Shown: positions 1 through 8,328 of the stretch, in pieces
How positions within the stretch are numbered: position 1 is the stretch's first letter
Layout: every line of letters starts with the position of its first letter
Assembly: GCA_031277855.1 (NCBI GenBank)
Contig: JAITLO010000008.1
Location: 1 to 64,000, forward strand
Direction: 5' to 3'
Source: Acidovorax sp.
GTDB lineage: Bacteria; Pseudomonadota; Gammaproteobacteria; Burkholderiales; Burkholderiaceae_C
DNA: 64,000 bases
Notes under the pieces: generated by a model
What the model saw: the letters and a program-made list of their open reading frames with translations, nothing else
What the model was told of the DNA's origin: nothing
The model's database searches: none
Made by a program: the position numbers and the translations under genes

Positions 1-73
1 CGCCACGCAGCAGCGCCTCTATATCTGCAAACTTCTCTCGGCTGATGTCGCTTGGGTATGGCTTTCTGTTCAC
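1..73 (-). CDS. IS5-family transposase, N-terminal fragment
   Basis: Only the first 24 codons are present. Read from a GTG at 71-73 they give VNRKPYPSDISREKFADIEA and a few more residues, the typical opening of IS5-family DDE transposases (RKPYPSDISREKF.. followed by a hydrophobic stretch). The GTG start is tentative because the open frame runs further upstream. Whether the enzyme is intact cannot be judged from this fragment. Confidence 0.7.
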   Translation of the reverse strand, partial: MNRKPYPSDISREKFADIEALLRG

Positions 74-112
74 CTGTCTATTGTCCTGCTCATCGAGATC
101 GTAAACAGGCTC
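1..112 (-). mobile_element. Right end of an IS5-type insertion sequence, cut by the window edge
   Basis: The outer end of an insertion sequence. Reading inward on the minus strand it begins GAGCCTGTTTACGATCTC (positions 95-112), then gives the start of a transposase. Immediately outside it is TAA (113-115), a plausible 3-bp target duplication of the kind made by IS5-family elements. The other end is outside the window, so the duplication cannot be confirmed. The element sits about 40 bp beyond the stop codon of tssA. Its terminal sequence matches that of the small element at 48982-49247 at 12 of 18 positions. Confidence 0.75.
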
Positions 113-152
113 TAAGAGCCAGGCAGGCTGGGCTTAGGGGATGATGGCTCAG

Positions 153-1262
153 CTATTGGGGAGTGACGCGGGCGTGGCTGGTGACGCCCAGCATTTCCTC
201 CAGCTGTGCCAGTTCGTCATTGCTTTTGACCACATGCTTGAGCCATTCATGCAAGGGGAGTTGGGCCCAGTGTGCGGCTTTTTTGGCCATATAGGCGGCG
301 GGGCTGGAAGGCTCGGTGCGCTCGAAAAAGGTGGCAGCCTGTTGCAGCAAGGCGATGGCGTCTGCCCGCGTGAGCAGGGCCTGGGGTGCTCCTGTGTGCG
401 TATGCACGGGCGTCGTCAAGGTTGAGTCTGGGGTGGCGGTTGGAGACACCACATGTGTGGTCGCAGGTGTTGGGAGGGTGCTGTTGGAGAGTTCATTTCC
501 ACCCCAGCGGCGAACAAGATGCTGTAGCTGGTCCAGTGTTTCGCGCACGGCAGAAAAGCTGGGGGCTTCTGCTCCCAGCTTGGTGTCGAGGGTGTGCTCA
601 AAGGCGGTAAGCGCTGTCCGGCATTGGTCGAGCAAGGGTACAAGCGTGCGCAACTGGCTGCTGGGGGCCTGGGTGCGCTGGCGCTCTAGCTCTTCCAACG
701 TGACTTTCCCGCGCAGGATTTCATGGGATTCTGATGGCTGACGGCGTACGGCTTGGTCCAGGGCCACGGCAGTTTGCCAGGCGAGCATGCTGATATGGGT
801 GCTCCCCGTGCGCAGCAGTGGAGCACGCTCAAGCTGCTCCACAGTGCGCTTCAGAAACCAGCCGATATTGCCTATGCGCGCGCTCATATCGCCGTCTTCT
901 GGGGCGGGGTGTACGTTGTCCCAGTAGCGCGAGGTCAAGGCATCCAGCAAGGCATAGCCCTGCGAGAGGCCTGAAAGCCCATGTTGGCTTGCCAGCGCAT
1001 CAGTTAGCCAGATGGCAAGGCGCAAGTCCTTGGTCTGTTTATGTAGCAGCTGTGTACAGCGCTGCACGACAAAAGGCAGGTCAGCCTCTTTGCGATCGGT
1101 CACCCACTCGCCTTGGTCCAGGGACATATCGTCTTGCTGCCGTGCCGTTTGAATCTCATCAAAGTCCGTGCTCAACAGCATGTCAGGCCCGCAGGGCTGT
1201 TCAATGGCAATGGGCTCTAGAAGTGCAGCAAGATCAAAAAATGGCGAAGGAGAACTCTGCAT
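153..1262 (-). CDS. tssA: Type VI secretion system protein TssA (ImpA-type)
   Basis: TssA caps the growing T6SS sheath/tube and is needed for assembly. The N-terminal part (about residues 10-130) carries the ImpA-type domain seen as LEPI...PCGPDL-like, GEWV..RK and YWDNVHP.PEDGD segments. A proline/threonine-rich linker near residues 265-295 leads to a short C-terminal helical domain with RADAIALLQQAATFFERTEP and a W..LPL.EWL segment. The ATG at 1260-1262 is used as start, giving 369 residues; an in-frame TTG four codons upstream is possible. It follows tssL by 24 bp in one operon with tssL, tssK and tssJ. The next thing downstream is an IS element rather than another tss gene. Confidence 0.9.
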   Translation of the reverse strand: MQSSPSPFFDLAALLEPIAIEQPCGPDMLLSTDFDEIQTARQQDDMSLDQGEWVTDRKEADLPFVVQRCTQLLHKQTKDLRLAIWLTDALASQHGLSGLSQGYALLDALTSRYWDNVHPAPEDGDMSARIGNIGWFLKRTVEQLERAPLLRTGSTHISMLAWQTAVALDQAVRRQPSESHEILRGKVTLEELERQRTQAPSSQLRTLVPLLDQCRTALTAFEHTLDTKLGAEAPSFSAVRETLDQLQHLVRRWGGNELSNSTLPTPATTHVVSPTATPDSTLTTPVHTHTGAPQALLTRADAIALLQQAATFFERTEPSSPAAYMAKKAAHWAQLPLHEWLKHVVKSNDELAQLEEMLGVTSHARVTPQ

Positions 1263-1286
1263 GGTGGATGGCAATGGTGGAGGAGA

Positions 1287-2075
1287 CTAAGGCAGCGAAA
1301 TCGTCAGATTGGCTTGGCGCGGCCCGAGTTGGATGACGTCTTGGTAGGCCGCCAGTGCATTCCGAGAAGTGGTGTTGAGGTGGGTGGACAGTCCAATGAA
1401 CGTGATCAGGCCTATCAGTGAAAAGACCGCGGCTACGACCCATTGCGGTGCTTCACGCTTGAGTGCGTGTGAGATCAGGTCTGGCAAAGCCCAGTGGGGC
1501 GCAAATGCGGCGCGTTGACCTTTGATGTTGGCAATTTCATCGCCGAGGCGGGCCGTCAAATAAGCCAGTTTTTCAGGCCCCTCCAACATGTACTGGCCTT
1601 GAAAGCCCAGCAGAAGACAGATATGGAAAACCTCCAGGGCCTGAAGGCGGGGGGCGCCGAATGCGCGTTGCTCCTCCAGAAGTTTGAAGAAGTTCTCTCC
1701 GGCGAGCTGATCTCCGAACAAGACCAGTTGCAGCGGGCGTCGCTCCCATTCGACATGGATGGCAGCTTCAGGATTGGCGAGGATGAATTCGTCAACGCTG
1801 GCACAAAAAGCATATTTGGCAGCATAGATCTCTTCTGCGCTGGCGCCGTATTTGCGTGCACTGCGCTCAAAATCGCCCAGGTAGCGCTGGACCTCCTGAA
1901 AGAACACCTCTGCTTGTGCAGGTGTGTTTTTGTTTTTGAGCAAAAAAAGCATGACCAGACCGTCGTACAGCAGATCCAGCAGAGTGGCATTGGCTCCGTA
2001 TCGGGGATCACTGGAAGACGGCTGCAATGGACTGGAAGACTGGCCTGCCAGCAAAGATGGGGCGGAGGTGTTCAT
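1287..2075 (-). CDS. tssL: Type VI secretion system inner-membrane protein TssL (DotU family)
   Basis: TssL is part of the TssJLM envelope complex that anchors the T6SS. The protein has 262 residues: a cytoplasmic DotU domain (LLDLLYDGLVMLFLL near the start, then KYAFCASVDEFIL and a GFQGQY motif) followed by one membrane helix at about 212-230 and a short periplasmic tail. It is the short form, without a peptidoglycan-binding domain. Its ATG overlaps the TGA of tssK (ATGA), which implies translational coupling. Its usual membrane partner TssM is not encoded next to it. Confidence 0.93.
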   Translation of the reverse strand: MNTSAPSLLAGQSSSPLQPSSSDPRYGANATLLDLLYDGLVMLFLLKNKNTPAQAEVFFQEVQRYLGDFERSARKYGASAEEIYAAKYAFCASVDEFILANPEAAIHVEWERRPLQLVLFGDQLAGENFFKLLEEQRAFGAPRLQALEVFHICLLLGFQGQYMLEGPEKLAYLTARLGDEIANIKGQRAAFAPHWALPDLISHALKREAPQWVVAAVFSLIGLITFIGLSTHLNTTSRNALAAYQDVIQLGPRQANLTISLP

Positions 2076-3427
2076 GAGGTGACGGCGATGAGTTCGATCC
2101 GAAGGTCGGGGATACCGTTGGGGGTGTAGACGGCAACGCTTTGGGCTTGCAGCATGCGCTCATACAGTGGGTTGCGGCTATCGAGTAGAAAGTAGCAAGC
2201 GCCAGGCTGGACGGGAATAGCGGGAGGCACTTGCGGTGTGTAGCCCAAGCGCACACCAGGCATGGCGGAGAGCACCAATTTGTCGACATCGTCCGGTGCA
2301 CCAACCTTTAGGCGCATGGGAATGGCGTCGACCAACTCCGCTGCCGGCATGCTGGATGTGGCGCTGATATAGAAGGTGGTCTTTTCATCGATCTTTCCGG
2401 AATCGAGGTGGCCGACGTGAAAGGAGCGACGGGTTTCGGTGAGCGCGATGGCGAAGTAGCGGGTGGATATCACGGTGTCGAGCAGCTCGCGTAGGAGTAT
2501 GTCGAGGGAGGTGAAACCAGGCCCAGGGTTGTGGTGGTCGTAGGTGGGGAGGTCTGTCAGTGCATGCGCTTTGGTAAAGGTCATCAGGCTGCCGGCGAGG
2601 GCTAGCAGCTCCTGAAAAAGCCGCTCGGGGTGCAGTGCTGGCTGTCGAAACAGGTGCGATAACGTCGCGAAGGCCGTATTGACTGTGTGCAGCAGCCAGA
2701 ACGAGGCCACATCGCCAGAACGGAATTCGATGATGTTCTTGCTCGGCTCACGGTGAAATCCATAAAGAGAGTTGACCTTGGCTTGCAGCATGTCGAGCAG
2801 CCGGCGCAATTGTTGATAGATCGCCGGGCTGGCTTCGATGGATGCTATGGGAGGGACAAAAGAGGTGTCCAGCTCGAAGCCTCCGGCAGAGCTGCGGCGG
2901 ATGCGTATGACGGGGAGTGTTATGAGCTGATCGCGTGGGTCACTGTCGCTAATCAGACGTATGTTCTTGCGCAAATAGATGACTTCAGCATCGATGGCAT
3001 TGGTGAATAGATCGGCGCAGCTGCTGGCTTCATCAGAAAAGCGGGCCATACCTGTGCTTGCGAGCTGATGAGATGGGCCGCTGCTGTTGTTGCCGAGGTC
3101 CTTCATGGGCGGCAGTGCAAGATAGAACGTGAACTCTGTCTGACCTGGGGGCAGTACATCCAGTGCGATCGCTGGGGGAAGACGATCGGCTCCCGGCGCT
3201 GAATAAGGCTCGCCATCCGGAAAAATCACGGAAAGCTGTGTAGTTCGAAGCATGCCACTGGCAAGTGCATCAAGGTCAAAGGAGAGTGCTCGAACTCCCC
3301 AGTAATACGGATGCAAGGAGAGTGCAGCATGGTGCAGGCGAGATTCGTGGTATGCGTCTTGTCGCTGGAAATGCTGAGGCCGAAGAAAAAGTCCCTCGCC
3401 CCATAAAATTTTGGATGTGTAGCTCAC
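2072..3427 (-). CDS. tssK: Type VI secretion system baseplate protein TssK
   Basis: TssK trimers join the baseplate wedges to the TssJLM membrane complex. The 451-residue protein opens with the family hallmark ILWGEGLFLRPQHFQRQDAY and matches the usual length. The start codon is GTG at 3425-3427; the hallmark lies right after it, so no upstream start is needed. It lies between tssJ (24 bp upstream) and tssL (4-bp overlap downstream). Confidence 0.95.
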   Translation of the reverse strand: MSYTSKILWGEGLFLRPQHFQRQDAYHESRLHHAALSLHPYYWGVRALSFDLDALASGMLRTTQLSVIFPDGEPYSAPGADRLPPAIALDVLPPGQTEFTFYLALPPMKDLGNNSSGPSHQLASTGMARFSDEASSCADLFTNAIDAEVIYLRKNIRLISDSDPRDQLITLPVIRIRRSSAGGFELDTSFVPPIASIEASPAIYQQLRRLLDMLQAKVNSLYGFHREPSKNIIEFRSGDVASFWLLHTVNTAFATLSHLFRQPALHPERLFQELLALAGSLMTFTKAHALTDLPTYDHHNPGPGFTSLDILLRELLDTVISTRYFAIALTETRRSFHVGHLDSGKIDEKTTFYISATSSMPAAELVDAIPMRLKVGAPDDVDKLVLSAMPGVRLGYTPQVPPAIPVQPGACYFLLDSRNPLYERMLQAQSVAVYTPNGIPDLRIELIAVTS

Positions 3428-3451
3428 GATAGATGCTTGCGTGGTGGGAGG

Positions 3452-4078
3452 TCAGGAGGTGGCTGGGCAGCGGATCGACACAAGGCTATTCCATTGAGGA
3501 GCTTTGGAAGATGTGCCTTGTCCAGGAGTTTGGGGCGGTTGGATGCTGCCACGTGTGGCCGTCATGGCGCAGGCGTGGATGCCAACCAAAATGCCATCTT
3601 TCTCTGACTTTTCGGCGTCAAAAACAAGCCGCCAACGCTGCGGTGCAGGTGCGTAAAACAGCGTGACGACCCCCACATATTTGGCTTGCATAGGTACCTT
3701 TTCCACGACGTTGTAGCTTTGTCCTGGAGAGAGCGTGATTTCTTGTACTGCTACCAGGCTACCTCCGAGAACGCTACGTTCGCGTTCAGGCTGGACAAAC
3801 GTGTCATATGGCGTCAGCCAGAAAGCATTGGCATCTTTGAGGTGATAAATGCGTACGACCGCTGCCTGTGCTCGTTGTTTTTCATCGGCATTCAGATTTT
3901 CCCCTGCCTGCAGCTGCAATCTAATTTGGCGCGGAGGCTTTTGCTCGTCGGGTACCTCGGGCTTTCCAATTCCCATAAGCTGAAGGGCTGCACCACCAAT
4001 GGCTGAAACTGGAGATGAGCATCCAGAAAGAATGAATGTAATTGTCGTAAGTACCGCAAGATATGTAACTGTCTTCAT
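3452..4078 (-). CDS. tssJ: Type VI secretion system outer-membrane lipoprotein TssJ
   Basis: TssJ is the outer-membrane lipoprotein of the T6SS envelope complex and binds TssM. With the ATG at 4076-4078 the protein begins with a short basic/hydrophobic signal peptide ending in the lipobox LSGC, so Cys20 is the predicted lipidated residue. The mature part has the expected transthyretin-like beta pattern (RIYHLKD.NAFWLTPYDTF, then a LSPGQSYNVVEKVP segment). Two further in-frame ATGs upstream are possible starts, but they would place extra residues before the signal peptide. It is the first gene of the leftward operon, facing the rightward tss operon. Confidence 0.9.
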   Translation of the reverse strand: MKTVTYLAVLTTITFILSGCSSPVSAIGGAALQLMGIGKPEVPDEQKPPRQIRLQLQAGENLNADEKQRAQAAVVRIYHLKDANAFWLTPYDTFVQPERERSVLGGSLVAVQEITLSPGQSYNVVEKVPMQAKYVGVVTLFYAPAPQRWRLVFDAEKSEKDGILVGIHACAMTATRGSIQPPQTPGQGTSSKAPQWNSLVSIRCPATS

Positions 4079-4108
4079 ATCCATCTCAAACGATGACATT
4101 TGTAGCAT

Positions 4109-4421
4109 TTAATCTCTTGTGACAATGCCGTTTATCACGGTGAGTCGTACCGTCGGCATATACGTTTTCATAGTGCGTGGATCGACTTGTATCATCCTTA
4201 CTAGGATGATGGGAGGCTGCATCGCTGCATGAACATGTTCTCCAAACCTCACGTAACAAAGTACGGAAAATTTTGGTTTGGAATACACATATCATATGCG
4301 CTTCTCAATGAGGCCTGTATCCGATTGTCTCTCTGGATACTCGGTTGTTGACTTCTGGTGTGTGACTGTAGATAGTGAATTATGCAGAATTTCCTGGTAT
4401 GAATTTATTAGAAAATATGAG
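4109..4421. other. Divergent intergenic region between the two T6SS operons
   Basis: AT-rich stretch of about 310 bp without a convincing gene. It must hold the promoters of both the tssJ-K-L-A and the TPR-lipoprotein/tssBC operons. A hairpin ATCATCC/GGATGAT with a 6-base loop lies at 4191-4210. A sigma-70-like promoter for the rightward operon is at 4348-4376. An open frame running through this region upstream of the lipoprotein start looks non-coding. Confidence 0.6.
4348..4376 (+). promoter_or_regulatory. Candidate sigma-70 promoter of the rightward T6SS operon
   Basis: TTGACT (4348-4353), a 17-base spacer, and GATAGT (4371-4376). The -35 matches consensus at 5 of 6 positions and the -10 at 4 of 6. 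The predicted start point is about 40 bases ahead of the lipoprotein ATG at 4422. Prediction only. Confidence 0.35.
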
Positions 4422-5045
4422 ATGAAAATGTTTGTTTCTAAAAAGTGCTATGTGATATTTATGCTTTTGAGTGCTGGGTTTTTTGCAGGATGTTCCACCC
4501 CTGATAAGGGTGTGAGTCCCGCAGAAGAATATACCCAGCGCATGGGGGATGCCGATGCATTGGCTCTGTCGGGGAAGCAGGATGCGGCTGTGATGGCTTA
4601 TGAGAAGATCGCAGAAAGCAATCCCGCACAAGGTGCTCCATGGTCGAAGATTGCACAAATTAAATTTGTACAAGGACATTACAGCCAAGCTATTGTTGCC
4701 GCAGAGGAAACCTTGCGCAGAGATCCCTCAAGTAGAGAGGCCAAGAGCGTGACAGCTGTTGGTGGCTTGAGATTGGCAGTGCGTTCGTTAGAAGATCTGC
4801 GCAACGATGCGGCTTTAGCTGGTGACGCCAAAGTCGATGCTGTAAAGCTCGCACTCATGCTGCGTGAAACACTGGGCGAGCCTGTGTTGGAGTCGAAGAA
4901 TAAGCCTCCAATTCGCAAGCCCATCCCTTCGCGACCATCCACATCCAAGTCTGCGGTCGAAATCCAAGCTCCACAAGTCGCTCCTGCGGCGCCAGCGGCA
5001 CCATCCGCTAACCGAGGAAGCAATCCGTTTGGATCATTGCAGTGA
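4422..5045 (+). CDS. TPR-containing T6SS-associated lipoprotein (TagM-like)
   Basis: A predicted lipoprotein of 207 residues. The ATG at 4422 gives a signal peptide that ends in FAGC, so Cys24 would be lipidated; starts further upstream would bury the signal peptide. Residues about 45-115 form tetratricopeptide-like helical repeats (DADALALSGKQDAAVMAYEK, then a second ASIVQGHY..AIVAAEETL-type repeat). The C-terminal third is rich in proline, serine and alanine. A lipoprotein with TPRs directly ahead of tssB is a recurrent part of Burkholderiales T6SS clusters, where it has been called TagM. Its role is not established here. It is the first gene of the rightward operon. Confidence 0.7.
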   Translation: MKMFVSKKCYVIFMLLSAGFFAGCSTPDKGVSPAEEYTQRMGDADALALSGKQDAAVMAYEKIAESNPAQGAPWSKIAQIKFVQGHYSQAIVAAEETLRRDPSSREAKSVTAVGGLRLAVRSLEDLRNDAALAGDAKVDAVKLALMLRETLGEPVLESKNKPPIRKPIPSRPSTSKSAVEIQAPQVAPAAPAAPSANRGSNPFGSLQ

Positions 5046-5114
5046 GTGATCCGGCAATGAGATCCGTAGATTGAATGACATACGCCAATAGACCGCTTTC
5101 CTAAAGAGGAAGAT

Positions 5115-5627
5115 ATGGCAACGAAAAAGCAGAGCATACAAAAGCGTTTACAAAAAGTCCGGCCTCCTCGAGTTCAACTAACTTATGACGTTGAGTTAGG
5201 TGATGCTATTGAGAAAAAAGAGCTACCTTTTGTGGTTGGGGTGGTTGCGGACCTTGCAGGTCAGTCTGAAAAGGAACTTCCAAAGCTCAAGGAACGTAGC
5301 TTTGTAAATATTGATAGGGATAATATTGATGATGTGATGAAGGGCATCGCTCCACGTGCGGCATTCAAAGTCAAAAACAAGCTGGATGAAGCACGTGGGG
5401 GCTCCATTGCTGTTGATTTGTCATTTAGTTCAATGGATGACTTCTCACCAGAAGCTGTTGTGTCACAGGTGGAGCCTCTTCGAAAGTTGTTGGAGGCTCG
5501 TTCCAAATTGGCAGATCTTCGAAACAAGTTAGCGGGGAACGATAAGCTCGAAGAATTGCTGGCAGAGGTACTTGGAAATACCGAAGCATTGCAGAAATTG
5601 GGTTCTGCCAAGGTGCGAGAAGAGTAG
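5115..5627 (+). CDS. tssB: Type VI secretion system contractile sheath small subunit TssB
   Basis: TssB (VipA) pairs with TssC to build the contractile sheath. The 170-residue length is normal. Characteristic segments are RPPRVQLTYDVE near the N-terminus, ELPFVVGVVADL, RSFVNIDRDNIDDVM, and the C-terminal LEARSKLADLRNKL helix that docks on TssC. An AGAGGAAG Shine-Dalgarno-like sequence lies just ahead of the ATG. tssC follows after 8 bp. Confidence 0.96.
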   Translation: MATKKQSIQKRLQKVRPPRVQLTYDVELGDAIEKKELPFVVGVVADLAGQSEKELPKLKERSFVNIDRDNIDDVMKGIAPRAAFKVKNKLDEARGGSIAVDLSFSSMDDFSPEAVVSQVEPLRKLLEARSKLADLRNKLAGNDKLEELLAEVLGNTEALQKLGSAKVREE

Positions 5628-5635
5628 GTGAGACA

Positions 5636-7123
5636 ATGAATAATCAAAAATTAGTCACTATTGAATCACAAGTCAAAGAAATTGAAAATATCGACTTGCT
5701 GGATAAAATTGTTGAGCAGAGCAAAGTTGCAAAATCACAGGCTGAGCATGCGAGAGCTCGAGATATTGTGGGAGAGCTTGTTGCACAAGTGCTCGATGGG
5801 AGTATGCTGATCTCTGATAATCTATCTGCTACGTTGGATGCGCGTGTTGCTGAATTAGATCAGATAATATCAGCGCAGCTCAGTGCGGTAATGCATGCGC
5901 CTGAATTTCAGAAGTTAGAGAGTACTTGGCGGGGGTTGGATTATCTGTGCAAGGAATCTAATACCAATGCAATGCTGAAGATAAGGGTGATGCATGCGAC
6001 GAAGCGTGATTTGGTGCGTGACTTTAAATCTGCTATAGAGTTTGACCAAAGCGCAATGTTTAAGAAAGTTTATGAGGAAGAATTCGGTACTTTCGGTGGG
6101 GCTCCTTTTGGTACTTTGATTGGTGATTATGAAATCACCCGCCAGCCAGAAGATATGTATTTTCTTGAGCAGATGTCGCATGTCGCCGCTGCTGCTCATG
6201 CGCCATTTATCAGCTCTGCATCGCCAGAACTTTTAGGTTTGGAAAGCTTTTCAGATCTAGGCCGGCCACGGGATATGGCAAAAGTCTTTGATACTGTTGA
6301 GTACGCTAAATGGAAGTCATTTCGTGAATCGGAAGATTCCCGTTATGTGGGGCTGACCTTGCCGCGCTACTTAGGTCGCCTTCCATATGATCCTAAAGAA
6401 GGCACAGTGGTGGATAGCTTCAACTTCGTTGAAGACGTTGATGGAACCGATCACTCGAAATATCTGTGGTGCAACGCTGCCTGGGCATTTGCCACGCGAC
6501 TGACAACAGCATTTGATGAATTTGGGTGGTGTGCAGCTATACGTGGTGTGGAAGGCGGTGGGTTGGTAGAAGATTTGCCAACTCACACATTCAAGACAGA
6601 TCAAGGTGAGGTGGCCCTCAAATGTCCAACGGAAATAGCGATTACGGATCGGCGTGAAAAAGAACTAAGCGATCTAGGATTTATTCCTTTGGTGCATTGC
6701 AAAAATACTGACTATGCGGCATTCTTTGGTGCCCAGTCAGGGCAGAAGCCTAAAAAATACAATACTGACAGTGCCAATGCCAATGCGGTACTCTCTGCTC
6801 AACTTCAATATATTTTTTCTGTCTCTCGTGTGGCGCATTATTTAAAAGCCATGATGAGAGACAAAATAGGAAGTTTCGCTTCGGCTCAGAATGTGGAAAC
6901 ATTTTTGAATCGTTGGGTTTCTCAGTACGTCCTGCTTGATGATAATGCAACACAGGAGCAGAAAGCACAGCTTCCGTTGCGAGAGGCATCTATTCAAGTG
7001 GCTGAAGTTCCTGGGAAACCTGGAGTTTATCGTTCAGTGGCATTTTTGCGTCCCCATTTTCAACTTGATGAATTGTCAATTTCTTTGAGGTTGGTTGCTG
7101 ATTTGCCAAAGTCGGCAGGATAA
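5636..7123 (+). CDS. tssC: Type VI secretion system contractile sheath large subunit TssC
   Basis: TssC (VipB) is the large sheath protein. The 495 residues match the family. Recognisable parts are LESTWRGLDYLC, the EEFGTFGG.PFG.LIGDYE segment, LPRYLGRLPYDP, and AQLQYIFSVSRVAHYLKAMMRDKIGSF near the C-terminus. It is translated right after tssB; sheath subunits are made in large amounts. The gene is noticeably AT-richer than the housekeeping genes later in the window. Confidence 0.97.
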   Translation: MNNQKLVTIESQVKEIENIDLLDKIVEQSKVAKSQAEHARARDIVGELVAQVLDGSMLISDNLSATLDARVAELDQIISAQLSAVMHAPEFQKLESTWRGLDYLCKESNTNAMLKIRVMHATKRDLVRDFKSAIEFDQSAMFKKVYEEEFGTFGGAPFGTLIGDYEITRQPEDMYFLEQMSHVAAAAHAPFISSASPELLGLESFSDLGRPRDMAKVFDTVEYAKWKSFRESEDSRYVGLTLPRYLGRLPYDPKEGTVVDSFNFVEDVDGTDHSKYLWCNAAWAFATRLTTAFDEFGWCAAIRGVEGGGLVEDLPTHTFKTDQGEVALKCPTEIAITDRREKELSDLGFIPLVHCKNTDYAAFFGAQSGQKPKKYNTDSANANAVLSAQLQYIFSVSRVAHYLKAMMRDKIGSFASAQNVETFLNRWVSQYVLLDDNATQEQKAQLPLREASIQVAEVPGKPGVYRSVAFLRPHFQLDELSISLRLVADLPKSAG

Positions 7124-7208
7124 TTTACCTATAGGGCCTTAAGACCTATTTCAAGTAAAGCTTTGTATGAAGCTTGTTATTCTGAATTTTATTCAATAGG
7201 AGATGGTA

Positions 7209-7712
7209 ATGAAAGATATTTACGTCAAATTCAGCGGTCCAAATATCAATGGCGAATCACAGGATAAGGACCACAAGGACTGGATCGAAGTGGATACTTG
7301 GTCCCATAAGATTGTGCAGCCCCGTTCGGCCACGGCATCGACTTCCGGCGGCCATACAGCTGAGCGCTGTGAGCATGGCGAGATGATTTTTTCTAAGGCG
7401 ATGGATGTTGTGAGTCCATTGCTTTATCAGCATGCTTCTGGTGGTACTACATTCGATGAAGTCGCCGTTGAATTCTATCGCGCTGATGGAGAGGGTAAGC
7501 GTGTGCGCTATCTGGAGATCAAGCTCAAGTATGTGTTGATCGCCAGTGTGAACCCATCCGTCGCATCTGAAGGGGTGCCGACTGAGAATTTCTCATTGAA
7601 GTATGCAGCTGTCCAGTGGACTTATACCCAGCAGAAAATTGCCGGTAACCAAAGCGGTAACTCTAAGGGGGCATGGAGTCTGACAAAGAACGATAAGACC
7701 TATACGGTATAA
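7209..7712 (+). CDS. hcp: Type VI secretion system tube protein Hcp (TssD)
   Basis: Hcp hexamers stack into the inner tube that is expelled on firing. The 167-residue protein starts MKDIYVKFSGP and shows the usual HGEMIFSKAMDVVSPLLYQHASGG segment and a C-terminal SLKYAAVQWTY strand. The ATG at 7209 is preferred because AGGAG at 7198-7202 is 6 bases ahead; the in-frame ATG at 7203 almost touches that ribosome-binding site. The 85-bp leader after tssC contains AAGCTT repeated around 6 bases, a possible small hairpin. Confidence 0.96.
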   Translation: MKDIYVKFSGPNINGESQDKDHKDWIEVDTWSHKIVQPRSATASTSGGHTAERCEHGEMIFSKAMDVVSPLLYQHASGGTTFDEVAVEFYRADGEGKRVRYLEIKLKYVLIASVNPSVASEGVPTENFSLKYAAVQWTYTQQKIAGNQSGNSKGAWSLTKNDKTYTV

Positions 7713-7807
7713 GCTGGTTTGGCCAGGGTGGTAGCATATTGTTCTCATTTGAAAAATGGTGCAACGATGCTACTACAGAATAATCTTAAGGTAGGGGTTT
7801 GTCAGAG

Positions 7808-8296
7808 ATGAGTGGATTTGAACCAGGATTATTTGACAAGCTCTTTGATGACGAGCCGAATTTTTCTACCACCATGCTGAGAAGGATGTCACCGGAAGAA
7901 ATGAAAGGTGTTGTTGCACATGACCTAGAGTCATTGCTGAATGCCCGTATCTCTTTAAGTGAAGGTGATCTGGAATTTTATCCTCAATGTAGTCGATCGG
8001 TTCTAACATACGGTCTCAATGATTTCGCCGGGATGAGTCTTGTTAGTCACTATGATCGTGTTTATATCTGTAAGTCATTGCAGAATGCAATCGCACGGCA
8101 TGAGAGTCGGCTGCGCCAAGTGGAGGTTTCGTTGGTCGGGACGCGACGCGGAGGAAATAGTGTCTTGTGCTTCAATATCTCGGCTGTTTTGATGTTGCCT
8201 GGTATGCGCGAGCCAGTCAATTTTGATGCTATGTTGCAGCCAAGTACTCTTCAATATTCGGTTTCCAAGGCCAGGCCACAGCCTATGCCTTATTGA
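7808..8296 (+). CDS. tssE: Type VI secretion system baseplate protein TssE
   Basis: TssE is the gp25-like baseplate subunit that nucleates sheath assembly. The protein (162 residues) has the gp25 pattern: an early GLFDKLF segment, DLESLLNAR, SRSVLTYGLNDFAGMSL, then LRQVEVSLVG. The ATG at 7808 is chosen because a GGGG ribosome-binding site ends 10 bases ahead; an in-frame TTG at 7799 is too close to it. It lies between hcp and tssF. Confidence 0.92.
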   Translation: MSGFEPGLFDKLFDDEPNFSTTMLRRMSPEEMKGVVAHDLESLLNARISLSEGDLEFYPQCSRSVLTYGLNDFAGMSLVSHYDRVYICKSLQNAIARHESRLRQVEVSLVGTRRGGNSVLCFNISAVLMLPGMREPVNFDAMLQPSTLQYSVSKARPQPMPY

Positions 8297-8328
8297 ATAC
8301 AGAGCAATGTGCTACTGCTTTCTTTTAA

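Noticed and set aside
4278..4421. Longer N-terminus for the TPR lipoprotein starting near 4278
   Set aside because: It would place about 48 residues before a clear lipoprotein signal peptide; the start at 4422 gives a correct lipobox position.
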